From Pseudomonadota bacterium (GTDB lineage Bacteria; Pseudomonadota; Gammaproteobacteria; Pseudomonadales; Azotimanducaceae): a stretch of 8,051 nucleotides of DNA. The stretch spans positions 1-8,051 of the forward strand of contig JAQCAK010000066.1 of assembly GCA_027621895.1 (NCBI GenBank), written 5' to 3'. A program made the position numbers and the translations under genes. Under the pieces are notes generated by a model that was given only the letters and a program-made list of their open reading frames with translations, made no database searches and was not told the origin of the DNA. Shown in pieces: positions 1 to 6,718 of this stretch. How positions within the stretch are numbered: the stretch's first letter is position 1; each line of letters opens with the position of its first letter.

Positions 1-596
1 TGATGGCAAGAGAGCTCTCGGCAGAAGAAGATGTTCTCGAACTGATCGACCGGGCGGGTACGATCGTCCTGGGACCGGGTCTGGGGACTGGTGAATGGGG
101 GCAGATGGCATTCCGTCTGGCGATGGACGCCGGCAAACCCCTGGTCGTGGATGCTGATGGCCTGAACCTGCTGGCTGCCGCGGGGTCCCCAAACCGGGAG
201 AACTGGATCCTGACGCCTCACCCCGGTGAAGCCGGCCGGCTGATTGGACTGGATATTCAGGCTGATCGCCTGAGTGCAGTGCGTGCTATCCAGACAGCCT
301 TTGGCGGGCAGGTGCTTCTCAAGGGAGCCGGTACGCTCATCGCGCAGGACGATGGTCAGGTTCAGCTCTGTCCCTACGGAAATCCGGGTATGTCCGTGGC
401 CGGTATGGGCGATGTGCTGTCCGGGGTCATCGGTGGATTGCTGGCCCAGGGACTGTCGCCCAGGCTCGCCACCAACCTGGGTGCGGTAGTGCACAGCCTG
501 GCGGCTGATCAGCAGGTTAAGCAGCAGGGTGAGCGGGGACTGCTTGCGACGGAACTCTTTGCCGGCATCCGCCGGCTGTTGAACCCCGGGCTATGA
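1..596 (+). CDS. nnrD: ADP-dependent (S)-NAD(P)H-hydrate dehydratase (3' part)
   Basis: This is the C-terminal YjeF/carbohydrate-kinase-like domain of the NAD(P)HX repair enzyme. It dehydrates the damaged hydrate of NADH or NADPH back to the cofactor, using ADP (ATP in eukaryotes), in the cytoplasm. Counting from the ATG at position 3, visible motifs are GPGLG (24-28), VVDADGLNLL (48-57), the TPHPGE nucleotide-site motif (71-76), LLKGAGT (105-111) and GMGDVLSG (134-141) with the presumed catalytic Asp137. The reading frame is open at the window's left edge. The ATG at position 3 aligns with an internal residue of E. coli NnrD, just before the GPGLG strand, so the true start lies upstream. Bacterial homologues usually carry an N-terminal NnrE epimerase domain, which would be off-window; its presence here is inferred. 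The stop overlaps the tsaE start as ATGA. Confidence 0.93.
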   Translation, partial: MARELSAEEDVLELIDRAGTIVLGPGLGTGEWGQMAFRLAMDAGKPLVVDADGLNLLAAAGSPNRENWILTPHPGEAGRLIGLDIQADRLSAVRAIQTAFGGQVLLKGAGTLIAQDDGQVQLCPYGNPGMSVAGMGDVLSGVIGGLLAQGLSPRLATNLGAVVHSLAADQQVKQQGERGLLATELFAGIRRLLNPGL

Positions 597-1069
597 TCGA
601 GATCACCATCGACAACGAACAGCAGATGCTCGAGCTGGGCGAACGGCTGGGCGCAGCGCTGGATGGACACGGTGCTGTGCATCTGGCTGGTGATCTGGGC
701 GCCGGTAAAACCACGCTGAGTCGCGGGATTGTCAGATCCTATGGTTATGAGGGTGCGGTCAAGAGTCCGACGTTTACGCTGGTGGAGCCCTATAATCTGG
801 AGCAGCCTGTAGCCGTTAACATCTATCATTTTGATCTTTACCGGCTCAGCAGTCCCGATGAACTGGACTATATCGGAGTCGATGACTATTTCTCAGCGGA
901 CGCCCTGTGTTTGATTGAGTGGCCGGAAAAGGCCGAGGGTTTCCTGCCTGAACACGACCTATATATAAGGATTGATGTCTCCGGAGAAACACGGAACATA
1001 TACATCTGTGGAACAACGGCTCATGGCGAGCGGGTTTGCGAAAAGCTCAGGATTCAGTACGAAAGTTAG
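593..1069 (+). CDS. tsaE: tRNA t6A37 threonylcarbamoyladenosine synthesis ATPase TsaE
   Basis: TsaE (YjeE) is the small P-loop ATPase that works with TsaB and TsaD to put the threonylcarbamoyl group on A37 of tRNAs reading ANN codons. At 158 residues it is close to the E. coli length (153). Visible motifs are Walker A GDLGAGKT (33-40), KSPTFTLVEPY (57-67), HFDLYRL (79-85) and the family's LIEWPEKAE (107-115). The start ATG at 593 overlaps the nnrD stop (ATGA) and has no clear Shine-Dalgarno sequence, which suggests coupling to nnrD translation. The last 34 bases overlap the start of amiB in another frame. The C-terminal segment after about residue 125 is poorly conserved in the family, and nothing looks broken. 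Assignment is secure from the motifs and the neighbours. Confidence 0.95.
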   Translation: MIEITIDNEQQMLELGERLGAALDGHGAVHLAGDLGAGKTTLSRGIVRSYGYEGAVKSPTFTLVEPYNLEQPVAVNIYHFDLYRLSSPDELDYIGVDDYFSADALCLIEWPEKAEGFLPEHDLYIRIDVSGETRNIYICGTTAHGERVCEKLRIQYES

Positions 1070-2412
1070 CTCACTGCCTGCTGGTAGGGTTCGCCTGTGC
1101 CCTGTCGATGGGCTTCTGGGCGGCCCTCAATCCCGTTCAGGCATCTTCGAGTATTGACGGGCTCCGTGTCCGCCCCTCACCCGAGCGTACCCGGATCGTA
1201 TTTGATCTGGGTGAACCCGTTGAGCACAGCATATTTACCCTGGAGAACCCGCACCGCCTGGTGATTGATATTTCTTCAGCCGAGTTGCGCGCCGATATCA
1301 CGGCACTGACCCTGGATAACACGCCGATCAGCAATATTCGTTCCTCAGCCCGCAACAATGGCGCTGATGTCCGCGTCGTGCTGGATCTCAGAGAAGAAGT
1401 TCACCCCCGCAGTTTTGTTCTGAAGCCCATCATGCAGTACGGCGACCGGCTGGTCATTGACCTCTATGGCAAGGACCAGCCCACCGCATCAATATTCGAG
1501 AAATCCGAAAAATCACTGACCCAGATGCGGGACGTGATTGTCGCCATAGATGCGGGGCATGGTGGTGACGATCCCGGGGCACTGGGCTCCGGTAATGTGA
1601 TGGAAAAGGATGTGGTCCTGTCCATCGCAAAATACCTGCATGACATGTTCGAGCGGGAACCTGGCTTCAAGGCCGTGCTGATTCGCGAAGGGGACTATTA
1701 CATTGCGCTCAGAAAACGCACGGAAATCGCCCGCCGCAGCCAGGCGGATGTGTTCCTTTCGATCCATGCAGATGCTTTCATCACGCCTAAAGTCAGCGGG
1801 GCGAGTGTTTATGCAATTTCCCAGAGAGGTGCCACCAGTGAGGCGGCCCGATGGCTCGCCGAGAAGGAAAACCGGGCTGATCTGATTGGTGGTGTGGGCA
1901 GCGTTTCGCTCGATGACAAGGATGATCTGCTGGCCGGTGTGCTGCTGGATCTTTCGATGACAGCGAGCCTGTCTTTCAGCCTGGAGATGGGAAACGAGGT
2001 GCTCAATCGCCTCGGCAAGTTCAACAAGCTGCACAAGCGAACGGTGGAGCAGGCCGCCTTTGCCGTACTGAAATCACCGGACATTCCGTCGCTGCTGATC
2101 GAAACAGGCTACATCTCGAATCCTGGTGAGGCACGTAAACTGGCCACCTCATCCCATCAAAGACGCCTGGCCAGGGCAATATTTGACGGTGTCAGGGTCT
2201 CCCTGCGAGAAAATCCGCCCACGGGTACCTATCTGGCCTGGGTCAAGCAGGGTGAACCGGCTGACGGCGTTACCCACGTGATTGAGAGCGGTGATACGCT
2301 TTCCGAGATCGCCTCGAGATATCGCGTGAGTTTTCAGCGTCTCAAGGAAATTAACGGACTCAGAAGTGATACCATCAGGATTGGTCAGAAGCTGAAAATC
2401 CCACCCGGCTGA
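1036..2412 (+). CDS. amiB: N-acetylmuramoyl-L-alanine amidase AmiB (AMIN, Amidase_3, LysM)
   Basis: This is a periplasmic zinc amidase that cuts the bond between MurNAc and the stem peptide of septal peptidoglycan during daughter-cell separation. The 458-residue protein starts with a Sec signal peptide: basic RK residues at 2-3 and 9-10, a hydrophobic core at about 11-31, and a likely VQA/SS cleavage after residue 36. An AMIN targeting domain follows (about 38-145). The Amidase_3 domain (about 167-390) has zinc ligands His175 (DAGHGG), Glu190 (VMEKD) and His244 (SIHADA), and catalytic Glu356 (LLIETGYISN). The stretch at about 265-330 corresponds to the family's autoinhibitory helix region, which EnvC-type activators relieve. 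A LysM wall-binding domain ends the protein (about 412-457). The chosen start is TTG at 1036, overlapping tsaE. The next in-frame Met is residue 25, which would lose the basic end of the signal peptide. No upstream in-frame ATG or GTG exists before the stop at 973-975. The Shine-Dalgarno sequence is weak. Confidence 0.93.
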   Translation: MRKAQDSVRKLAHCLLVGFACALSMGFWAALNPVQASSSIDGLRVRPSPERTRIVFDLGEPVEHSIFTLENPHRLVIDISSAELRADITALTLDNTPISNIRSSARNNGADVRVVLDLREEVHPRSFVLKPIMQYGDRLVIDLYGKDQPTASIFEKSEKSLTQMRDVIVAIDAGHGGDDPGALGSGNVMEKDVVLSIAKYLHDMFEREPGFKAVLIREGDYYIALRKRTEIARRSQADVFLSIHADAFITPKVSGASVYAISQRGATSEAARWLAEKENRADLIGGVGSVSLDDKDDLLAGVLLDLSMTASLSFSLEMGNEVLNRLGKFNKLHKRTVEQAAFAVLKSPDIPSLLIETGYISNPGEARKLATSSHQRRLARAIFDGVRVSLRENPPTGTYLAWVKQGEPADGVTHVIESGDTLSEIASRYRVSFQRLKEINGLRSDTIRIGQKLKIPPG

Positions 2413-2415
2413 TTC

Positions 2416-4197
2416 ATGAAACGTATTGCACTACTCGATAAACGGCTGGCAAACCAGATCGCGGCTGGTGAGGTGGTTGAACGTCCTGCCTCTGTGGTCA
2501 AGGAACTGCTTGAGAACAGTATCGATGCGGGCGCCAGCCGGGTCGATATTGATATCGAAGCGGGTGGCAGTCGGCTGATCCGGGTACGCGACGACGGTGA
2601 TGGTATACATTCGGCAGATCTGACGCTCGCACTGGCGCGTCATGCGACCAGCAAAATTGGCGGACCGGAGGACCTGTCCGCGATCAGAACCCTGGGTTTT
2701 CGCGGCGAGGCGCTTGCCAGTATTGCCTCAATATCCCGTATGACTTTGACCACGAATTCGAATCCCGGCAGCGCCGAGGGTTTTTCCGTCAGTGCGACCG
2801 GAGTGGACATGATTGCCGAGGTGCTACCGGCACCCCATCCCCGGGGGACGACGGTAGAAGTCCGGGACCTGTTTTTTAATACCCCGGCCCGAAGAAAATT
2901 CCTGAAGACCGAGCGAACCGAATTCCTGAAGATTGAGGAAGTCGTGCGCAAGGTGAGCCTGAGTTACCCGGGGCTGGGCCTGTCACTCTCGCACAATGGT
3001 CGGTTGATCAGGCAGTTTCGCGGTGATGACGATGAATCCCACCGTATGTCCAGCGTGTTCGGTCCCGGTTTCCTGGAGAGTGCCATCTACTTTTCAGATG
3101 AACGCGGCGGTCTTGAGCTCCGGGGGTGGATCGGTCTGCCGACTTTTTCGCGAAGCCAGGCAGACCAGCAGTTTTTCTTCGTCAATGGCCGGATAGTCCG
3201 TGACAAGGTGATCACCCACGCGGTCAGGCAGGCCTATGCGGACGTGCTCTATCATGGGCGCCACCCTGTCTACTGCCTTTTTCTGTCAATCAACCCGGCG
3301 CTGGTTGATGTCAATGTTCATCCAACCAAGCATGAGGTGCGCTTCCGCGAGAGTCGCGAGGTGCACGATTTTATCTTTCGAACGATTCACCGGGTGCTCG
3401 CCGATGTCCGTCCTGATGACCGGGTCACGGATGAATCCCGCACCCGTGATGCATCCGCGTCCCGGGGTTACGAGGCTTTCCAGCGTCCCATGAGTTTTGG
3501 TCATGGCACGGGCGGCGGTCAGGCCAGTGTGAGTGAGCGAATGTCCGCCTACCAGGGGCTCTTCTCCCGCGATGATTCAGTGCCGGTTTTGCCCGATTCT
3601 GATGACGTCACCCTGCCGCCGCTGGGTTATGCCGTCGCCCAGTTGCACGGGGTGTTTATACTGGCGGAAAATGCCTCGGGTCTGGTGCTGGTGGATATGC
3701 ACGCCGCTCATGAGAGGATCACCTACGAGCGAATGAAAACCAGCTGTGATGCAGAAGGGATCAGGAGCCAGCCCTTGCTGGTACCGATTTCGATCGCTGT
3801 CAGTGAGCAGGAAGCGGACCTGGTTGAGGAACTGGCTGCTGAAATTTCCACCCTGGGCATGGAGATAGAACGGGCCAGTGAGGAATCGGTGATCGTTCGC
3901 GCGGTCCCCACATTGCTGGCAAAAAGCGATGTGGAACAGTTGATCAGGGATGTCCTCTCAGACCTGGCCGAATTTGGTGAAACCCGGCGAGTGCAGGAGC
4001 ATCGTGACGAAATCCTGTCCACCATGGCCTGCCATGGCTCAGTCCGGGCTAATCGACGTCTCACGCTGCCGGAAATGAATGCCCTGTTGCGGGACATGGA
4101 GGCAACCGAACGCTCGGGCCAGTGCAATCATGGTCGACCTACCTGGTGCGAAATGGGCCTGGCCGAGCTCGACGGTCTCTTCATGAGAGGGAAATGA
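2416..4197 (+). CDS. mutL: DNA mismatch repair protein MutL (endonuclease-type C-terminus)
   Basis: MutL is the GHKL ATPase that couples MutS mismatch recognition to strand incision and unwinding. The 593-residue protein has all N-terminal ATPase motifs: ELLENSIDAG (30-39, with Glu30 and Mg-binding Asn34), DDGDGI (59-64) and TLGFRGEAL (92-100). The transducer domain follows, including FFFVNGRIVRD (253-263) and VDVNVHPTKHEVRF (297-310). Residues about 335-400 are a Gly/Ser/Asp-rich, probably disordered linker. The C-terminal dimerisation domain carries DMHAAHERITYE (427-438), ACHGSVRA (538-545), QCNHGRPT (569-576) and a final FMR (589-591). These resemble the metal-site motifs of nicking MutL proteins, which E. 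coli MutL lacks. Length is similar to E. coli (615). It starts 3 bases after the amiB stop without an evident Shine-Dalgarno sequence, so re-initiation is likely. Its stop overlaps miaA (ATGA). Confidence 0.96.
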   Translation: MKRIALLDKRLANQIAAGEVVERPASVVKELLENSIDAGASRVDIDIEAGGSRLIRVRDDGDGIHSADLTLALARHATSKIGGPEDLSAIRTLGFRGEALASIASISRMTLTTNSNPGSAEGFSVSATGVDMIAEVLPAPHPRGTTVEVRDLFFNTPARRKFLKTERTEFLKIEEVVRKVSLSYPGLGLSLSHNGRLIRQFRGDDDESHRMSSVFGPGFLESAIYFSDERGGLELRGWIGLPTFSRSQADQQFFFVNGRIVRDKVITHAVRQAYADVLYHGRHPVYCLFLSINPALVDVNVHPTKHEVRFRESREVHDFIFRTIHRVLADVRPDDRVTDESRTRDASASRGYEAFQRPMSFGHGTGGGQASVSERMSAYQGLFSRDDSVPVLPDSDDVTLPPLGYAVAQLHGVFILAENASGLVLVDMHAAHERITYERMKTSCDAEGIRSQPLLVPISIAVSEQEADLVEELAAEISTLGMEIERASEESVIVRAVPTLLAKSDVEQLIRDVLSDLAEFGETRRVQEHRDEILSTMACHGSVRANRRLTLPEMNALLRDMEATERSGQCNHGRPTWCEMGLAELDGLFMRGK

Positions 4198-5135
4198 CCT
4201 CCCAGCGCGATCCGCTTGCCGCGATTGTCATCTCGGGACCAACGGCCAGTGGAAAGTCCTCACTGGCCGTCAGCCTTGCGGAGTATCTGCCGGTCGAGAT
4301 CATCAGCGCCGACTCGGCACAGGTTTACCGGGGGATGGATATCGGGACCGCCAAACCTGACGCCGACCTGCAGGCCCGAATCACGCACCACCTGATCGAT
4401 GTCAGGGACCCCTGGGAACCCTTTTCCGCGGCGGATTTCCGGACTGCTGCCCTGGACCTGGTGCCTGATATCTGCGCTCGCGGCAAGGTGCCGTTGATCG
4501 TGGGTGGCACCATGCTCTATCTGAAAGCACTCAAATACGGGTTGGCGCGGCTGCCCGAGGCCGACCCGGCGCTCAGGTCAGCCATACTGGCAGAAGCCGC
4601 CAGCCGGGGCTGGGATCAGCTGCATGAAGAGCTCGGCCGGGTTGATCCCGCTTCGGCGGCGCGAATTCGGCCCACGGATTCACAACGCCTGCAACGCGCC
4701 ATTGAGGTTTACCGCCTGACCGGTCAGCCGCTGTCCGCGCTCCAGGCGGCCTCGGGGGATCCCTGTCCTTTCCATCTGCTGGAAATCGCCGTGATACCCC
4801 CTGACCGGCGCCAGCTGCATGCCGAGATCGCCCGCCGGTTTGACGACATGCTGTCCCGGGGTTTCCTGGAGGAAGTGAAGCGGCTGCATGACAACCCGCA
4901 ACTGAACATGGAACTGCCGTCGATCCGCGCGGTCGGATATCGACAGGCCTGGTCATTCATTGACGGCGACTACGACCACGATACGATGCGTCAGCGGGCG
5001 ATTGCTGCAACCCGACAGCTGGCGAAACGGCAGCTGACCTGGCTGCGAAGCTGGCGGGACCTCAATGTGCTGGAGATGCCGGATCCCATCGAGGCCTTGA
5101 AAATCCTCAAGGGTGACACCATATTTACCCATTAA
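4194..5135 (+). CDS. miaA: tRNA dimethylallyltransferase MiaA
   Basis: MiaA transfers the dimethylallyl group from DMAPP to N6 of A37 in tRNAs that read UNN codons, the first step towards ms2i6A. The 313-residue product (E. coli 316) has the P-loop GPTASGKS (15-22), ISADSAQVYRGMDIGTAKP (37-55) with the conserved Asp40, HHLIDVRDP (65-73), VGGTMLY (103-109), the RPTDSQRLQRAIEVYRLTG region, and VGYRQ (247-251). The frame is open further upstream to an ATG at 4122, but that would overlap mutL by 76 bases and add a non-family leader. The ATG at 4194 forms the usual ATGA overlap with the mutL stop and sits just after a purine-rich GAGAGG (4185-4190), though at short spacing. Its 3' end holds a probable heat-shock promoter for hfq. 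Confidence 0.95.
   Translation: MTSQRDPLAAIVISGPTASGKSSLAVSLAEYLPVEIISADSAQVYRGMDIGTAKPDADLQARITHHLIDVRDPWEPFSAADFRTAALDLVPDICARGKVPLIVGGTMLYLKALKYGLARLPEADPALRSAILAEAASRGWDQLHEELGRVDPASAARIRPTDSQRLQRAIEVYRLTGQPLSALQAASGDPCPFHLLEIAVIPPDRRQLHAEIARRFDDMLSRGFLEEVKRLHDNPQLNMELPSIRAVGYRQAWSFIDGDYDHDTMRQRAIAATRQLAKRQLTWLRSWRDLNVLEMPDPIEALKILKGDTIFTH
5095..5112. repeat. Perfect 6-bp inverted repeat over the putative -35 element
   Basis: CCTTGA (5095-5100) and TCAAGG (5107-5112) are perfect inverted copies separated by AAATCC. The repeat lies inside the end of miaA and covers the TTGAAA of the proposed sigma-32 promoter. It could be a small regulator's half-sites, a weak RNA hairpin in the miaA message, or chance within the codons for ALKILKG. 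The arms are visible directly; any function is inference. Confidence 0.4.
5096..5124 (+). promoter_or_regulatory. Putative sigma-32 (RpoH) heat-shock promoter for hfq
   Basis: The -35 element CTTGAAA (5096-5102) is separated by 14 bases from CACCATAT (5117-5124). That -10 element matches the sigma-32 consensus CCCCATNT at all but one specified position. Transcription would begin at about 5131, giving a leader of about 50 bases before hfq. The same -35 also pairs with CATATT (5120-5125) at 17 bases as a weaker sigma-70 match, so dual recognition is possible. In E. coli, a sigma-32 promoter upstream of hfq in this same operon is well established, which supports the call. It is a sequence match only. 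Confidence 0.6.
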
Positions 5136-5140
5136 CCCGG

Positions 5141-5163
5141 CCAGTGCTGCGAAAGGCGGCTGG
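5141..5163 (+). other. Possible stem-loop in the hfq leader
   Basis: In the 45-base miaA-hfq gap, GCTGC (5146-5150) can pair with GCGGC (5156-5160) around a GAAAG loop, with one G-U pair. CCA (5141-5143) can extend the stem with TGG (5161-5163) past a two-base bulge. It ends 5 bases before the Shine-Dalgarno sequence and no T-run follows, so it is not a terminator. It may stabilise the leader or affect translation of hfq. The pairing was worked out by eye without an energy estimate. Confidence 0.35.
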
Positions 5164-5168
5164 AACTC

Positions 5169-5176
5169 AAGGAGAG
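5169..5176 (+). promoter_or_regulatory. Strong Shine-Dalgarno of hfq
   Basis: AAGGAGAG ends 4 bases before the hfq ATG and is the best ribosome binding site in the window. It contrasts with the coupled starts upstream and fits independent, high-level translation of hfq. Confidence 0.8.
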
Positions 5177-5180
5177 CAAC

Positions 5181-5411
5181 ATGACAAAAGGGCAATCTTT
5201 ACAAGACCCTTTCCTGAACGCCCTGCGCAAGGAACGTATACCGGTGTCCATTTTCCTGGTAAACGGTATCAAGCTGCAGGGGCAAATCGAGTCTTTTGAT
5301 CAGTTCGTCATTTTATTGCGGAACACTGTGAGCCAGATGATTTACAAGTCTGCGATTTCTACGGTGGTACCAAGCCGCAACGTCAAGATGCCGAGTGAGG
5401 AGCAAGACTAA
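5181..5411 (+). CDS. hfq: RNA chaperone Hfq (short-tailed, Ser57 variant)
   Basis: Hfq is the hexameric Sm-like ring that stabilises small RNAs and pairs them with mRNAs. The 76-residue product has the family N-terminus KGQSLQDPFLNALRKER (3-19), the Sm1 region with NGIKLQGQIESFDQF (28-42), and Sm2 with YKSAISTVVPSR (55-66). The rim basic patch is Arg16-Lys17-Arg19. Three points differ from E. coli Hfq (102 residues). Position 57, His in the YKHAIS motif, is Ser (codon TCT, 5349-5351). Distal-face Tyr25 is Phe (TTC, 5253-5255). The disordered tail is cut to about ten residues ending in acidic SEEQD. Lys56 and Gln8 of the proximal pore remain. The gene lies between miaA and hflX as in E. coli, with its own strong ribosome site and a probable heat-shock promoter. 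The fold and identity are secure; effects of the substitutions are inferred. Confidence 0.97.
   Translation: MTKGQSLQDPFLNALRKERIPVSIFLVNGIKLQGQIESFDQFVILLRNTVSQMIYKSAISTVVPSRNVKMPSEEQD
5397..5402 (+). promoter_or_regulatory. Shine-Dalgarno supporting the hflX TTG start
   Basis: GAGGAG lies within the last codons of hfq, 11 bases before the TTG at 5414. The spacing is a little long, but it is the only purine-rich site there. The resulting N-terminus (M-F-L-D-R) matches E. coli HflX (M-F-D-R), which favours this non-ATG start. Confidence 0.6.
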
Positions 5412-5413
5412 GT

Positions 5414-6718
5414 TTGTTTCTAGACAGACCGGAAACCGGCAGCCGGGCGCTGCTGGTTCATATTCAGCAGAATGATTCTGAACTGGCGACCGTTGAAGAG
5501 CTGACAGAACTCACGAGTTCTGCAGGGCTTGTACCCGTGAGGCTTATCTCCAGTAGTCGCCGTTTTCCTCATCCAGGCACCTTTATTGGTGGCGGCAAGG
5601 TTGATGAAATCAGGGACTGGCTTGAAGACCACGAGTGTGAACTGGTTATTTTTGGCGATGACCTGTCGCCCACACAGGAGCGTAATCTTGAGCAGACACT
5701 CGCCAGGCGGGTGCTGGGCCGTACCGGGCTGATTCTTGAAATTTTCGCCCGCAGGGCAAGGACTCATGAGGGTAAGCTGCAGGTTGAGCTGGCGCAGCTG
5801 GAACACGCGTCCACTCGCCTGGTCCGAGGCTGGACCCACCTGGACCGGCAGCGGGGCGGCTCCGGTCGCGGCGCGGGTGCATCCTCGGGACTCGGGGGTG
5901 CTGGTGAGACGCAGCTTGAGGCTGACCAGCGCATGATTGGCGATCGAATCAAACGGATCAACGAGCGTCTTCGCAAGGTTACCCAGCAGAGGGCACATAA
6001 CAGAAGGGGTCGGGTACGGTCAGAGATTCAGTCCATTTCCCTCGCGGGTTATACCAACGCTGGAAAGTCGACGCTGTTCAACCAGCTGTGTCGGGCATCG
6101 GTTCATGCCCAGGACCAGCTGTTTGCCACGCTTGATCCCACATTGCGAAAGCTCGAACTGCCGGTCATCGGCGGTGCGATTCTGGCGGATACAGTAGGGT
6201 TTATCAGGCAGTTGCCGCATACTCTCGTTGATGCATTCCGGGCAACCCTGGAAGAAGTCAGCCAGGCGGACCTGATTCTGCACGTTGTCGATGCCGCCGC
6301 ACCGCTCCGTGCTGAAAGAGTCCATGAAGTGAACAAGGTGCTTGAGGAGATCGGGGCGGATCATATCCCGCAGCTCATGGTCTACAACAAGGTGGATCTG
6401 ATTGGAGAAACCCCTCGGATTGAAAGGGATAGTGACGGCAAACCCCGAAAGGTCTGGTTGTCCAGTATTGATGGCAATGGGAAGTCCTTACTATTGGAGG
6501 CTATTGCCGAGCGGCTTGCTGATGACATGATTGAAACCACCGTGCTGCTGGGTCCCGCTGAAGGTCGGTTGCGCGCACAGTTTTTTGAACTGGGTGCCGT
6601 GGTTGGGGAGATTCCCTGCGAAGACGGATCAGTTGAGATGCAGTTGAGAATCCAGGAAAGCAGTCTGCGGCGGATCGCGGGAGAGCAGGCGCTGAATCAT
6701 CTGCCTGCAGGAGGCTGA
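5414..6718 (+). CDS. hflX: Ribosome-associated GTPase HflX
   Basis: HflX is an Obg/HflX-family GTPase that splits stalled or stressed 70S ribosomes. The 434-residue product has the HflX N-terminal domain (about 1-195) with HPGTFIGGGKVDEI (53-66), LSPTQERNLE (84-93) and THEGKLQVELAQL (117-129). The G domain follows: G1 GYTNAGKST (212-220), G2-region FATLDPTLR (237-245), G3 DTVGF (259-263), G4 NKVD (325-328) and G5-like SSIDG (350-354). A C-terminal domain ends the protein. The glycine-rich loop between RQRGG (145-149) and GETQLE (164-169) is about 8 residues longer than in E. coli and rich in Gly, Ala and Ser. That accounts for the length difference (434 versus 426). The TTG start is 2 bases after the hfq stop and gives the family N-terminus. 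It is co-transcribed with hfq by position. Confidence 0.95.
   Translation: MFLDRPETGSRALLVHIQQNDSELATVEELTELTSSAGLVPVRLISSSRRFPHPGTFIGGGKVDEIRDWLEDHECELVIFGDDLSPTQERNLEQTLARRVLGRTGLILEIFARRARTHEGKLQVELAQLEHASTRLVRGWTHLDRQRGGSGRGAGASSGLGGAGETQLEADQRMIGDRIKRINERLRKVTQQRAHNRRGRVRSEIQSISLAGYTNAGKSTLFNQLCRASVHAQDQLFATLDPTLRKLELPVIGGAILADTVGFIRQLPHTLVDAFRATLEEVSQADLILHVVDAAAPLRAERVHEVNKVLEEIGADHIPQLMVYNKVDLIGETPRIERDSDGKPRKVWLSSIDGNGKSLLLEAIAERLADDMIETTVLLGPAEGRLRAQFFELGAVVGEIPCEDGSVEMQLRIQESSLRRIAGEQALNHLPAGG

Noticed and set aside
3..5. ATG at position 3 as the true nnrD start
   Set aside because: The frame is open to the window edge and this Met aligns with an internal residue of E. coli NnrD; a start here would truncate the domain.
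1513..2034. 173-residue reverse-strand reading frame opposite amiB
   Set aside because: It mirrors the coding strand of the conserved amidase domain and has no recognisable motifs.
778..3694. Two GCTGGTGG words (778-785 and 3687-3694) as Chi sites
   Set aside because: Both lie in Leu-Val codon runs common in this GC-rich coding sequence, and Chi activity of this word in the host is unknown.
4122..4193. Longer MiaA reading frame starting at ATG 4122
   Set aside because: It overlaps mutL by 76 bases, adds a 24-residue arginine-rich leader unlike the family, and ignores the ATGA junction at 4194.
4573..4956. 127-residue reverse-strand reading frame opposite miaA
   Set aside because: Low-complexity Pro/Gly/Ala/Arg-rich product, no family motifs, fully antisense to a conserved gene; typical GC-rich shadow frame.
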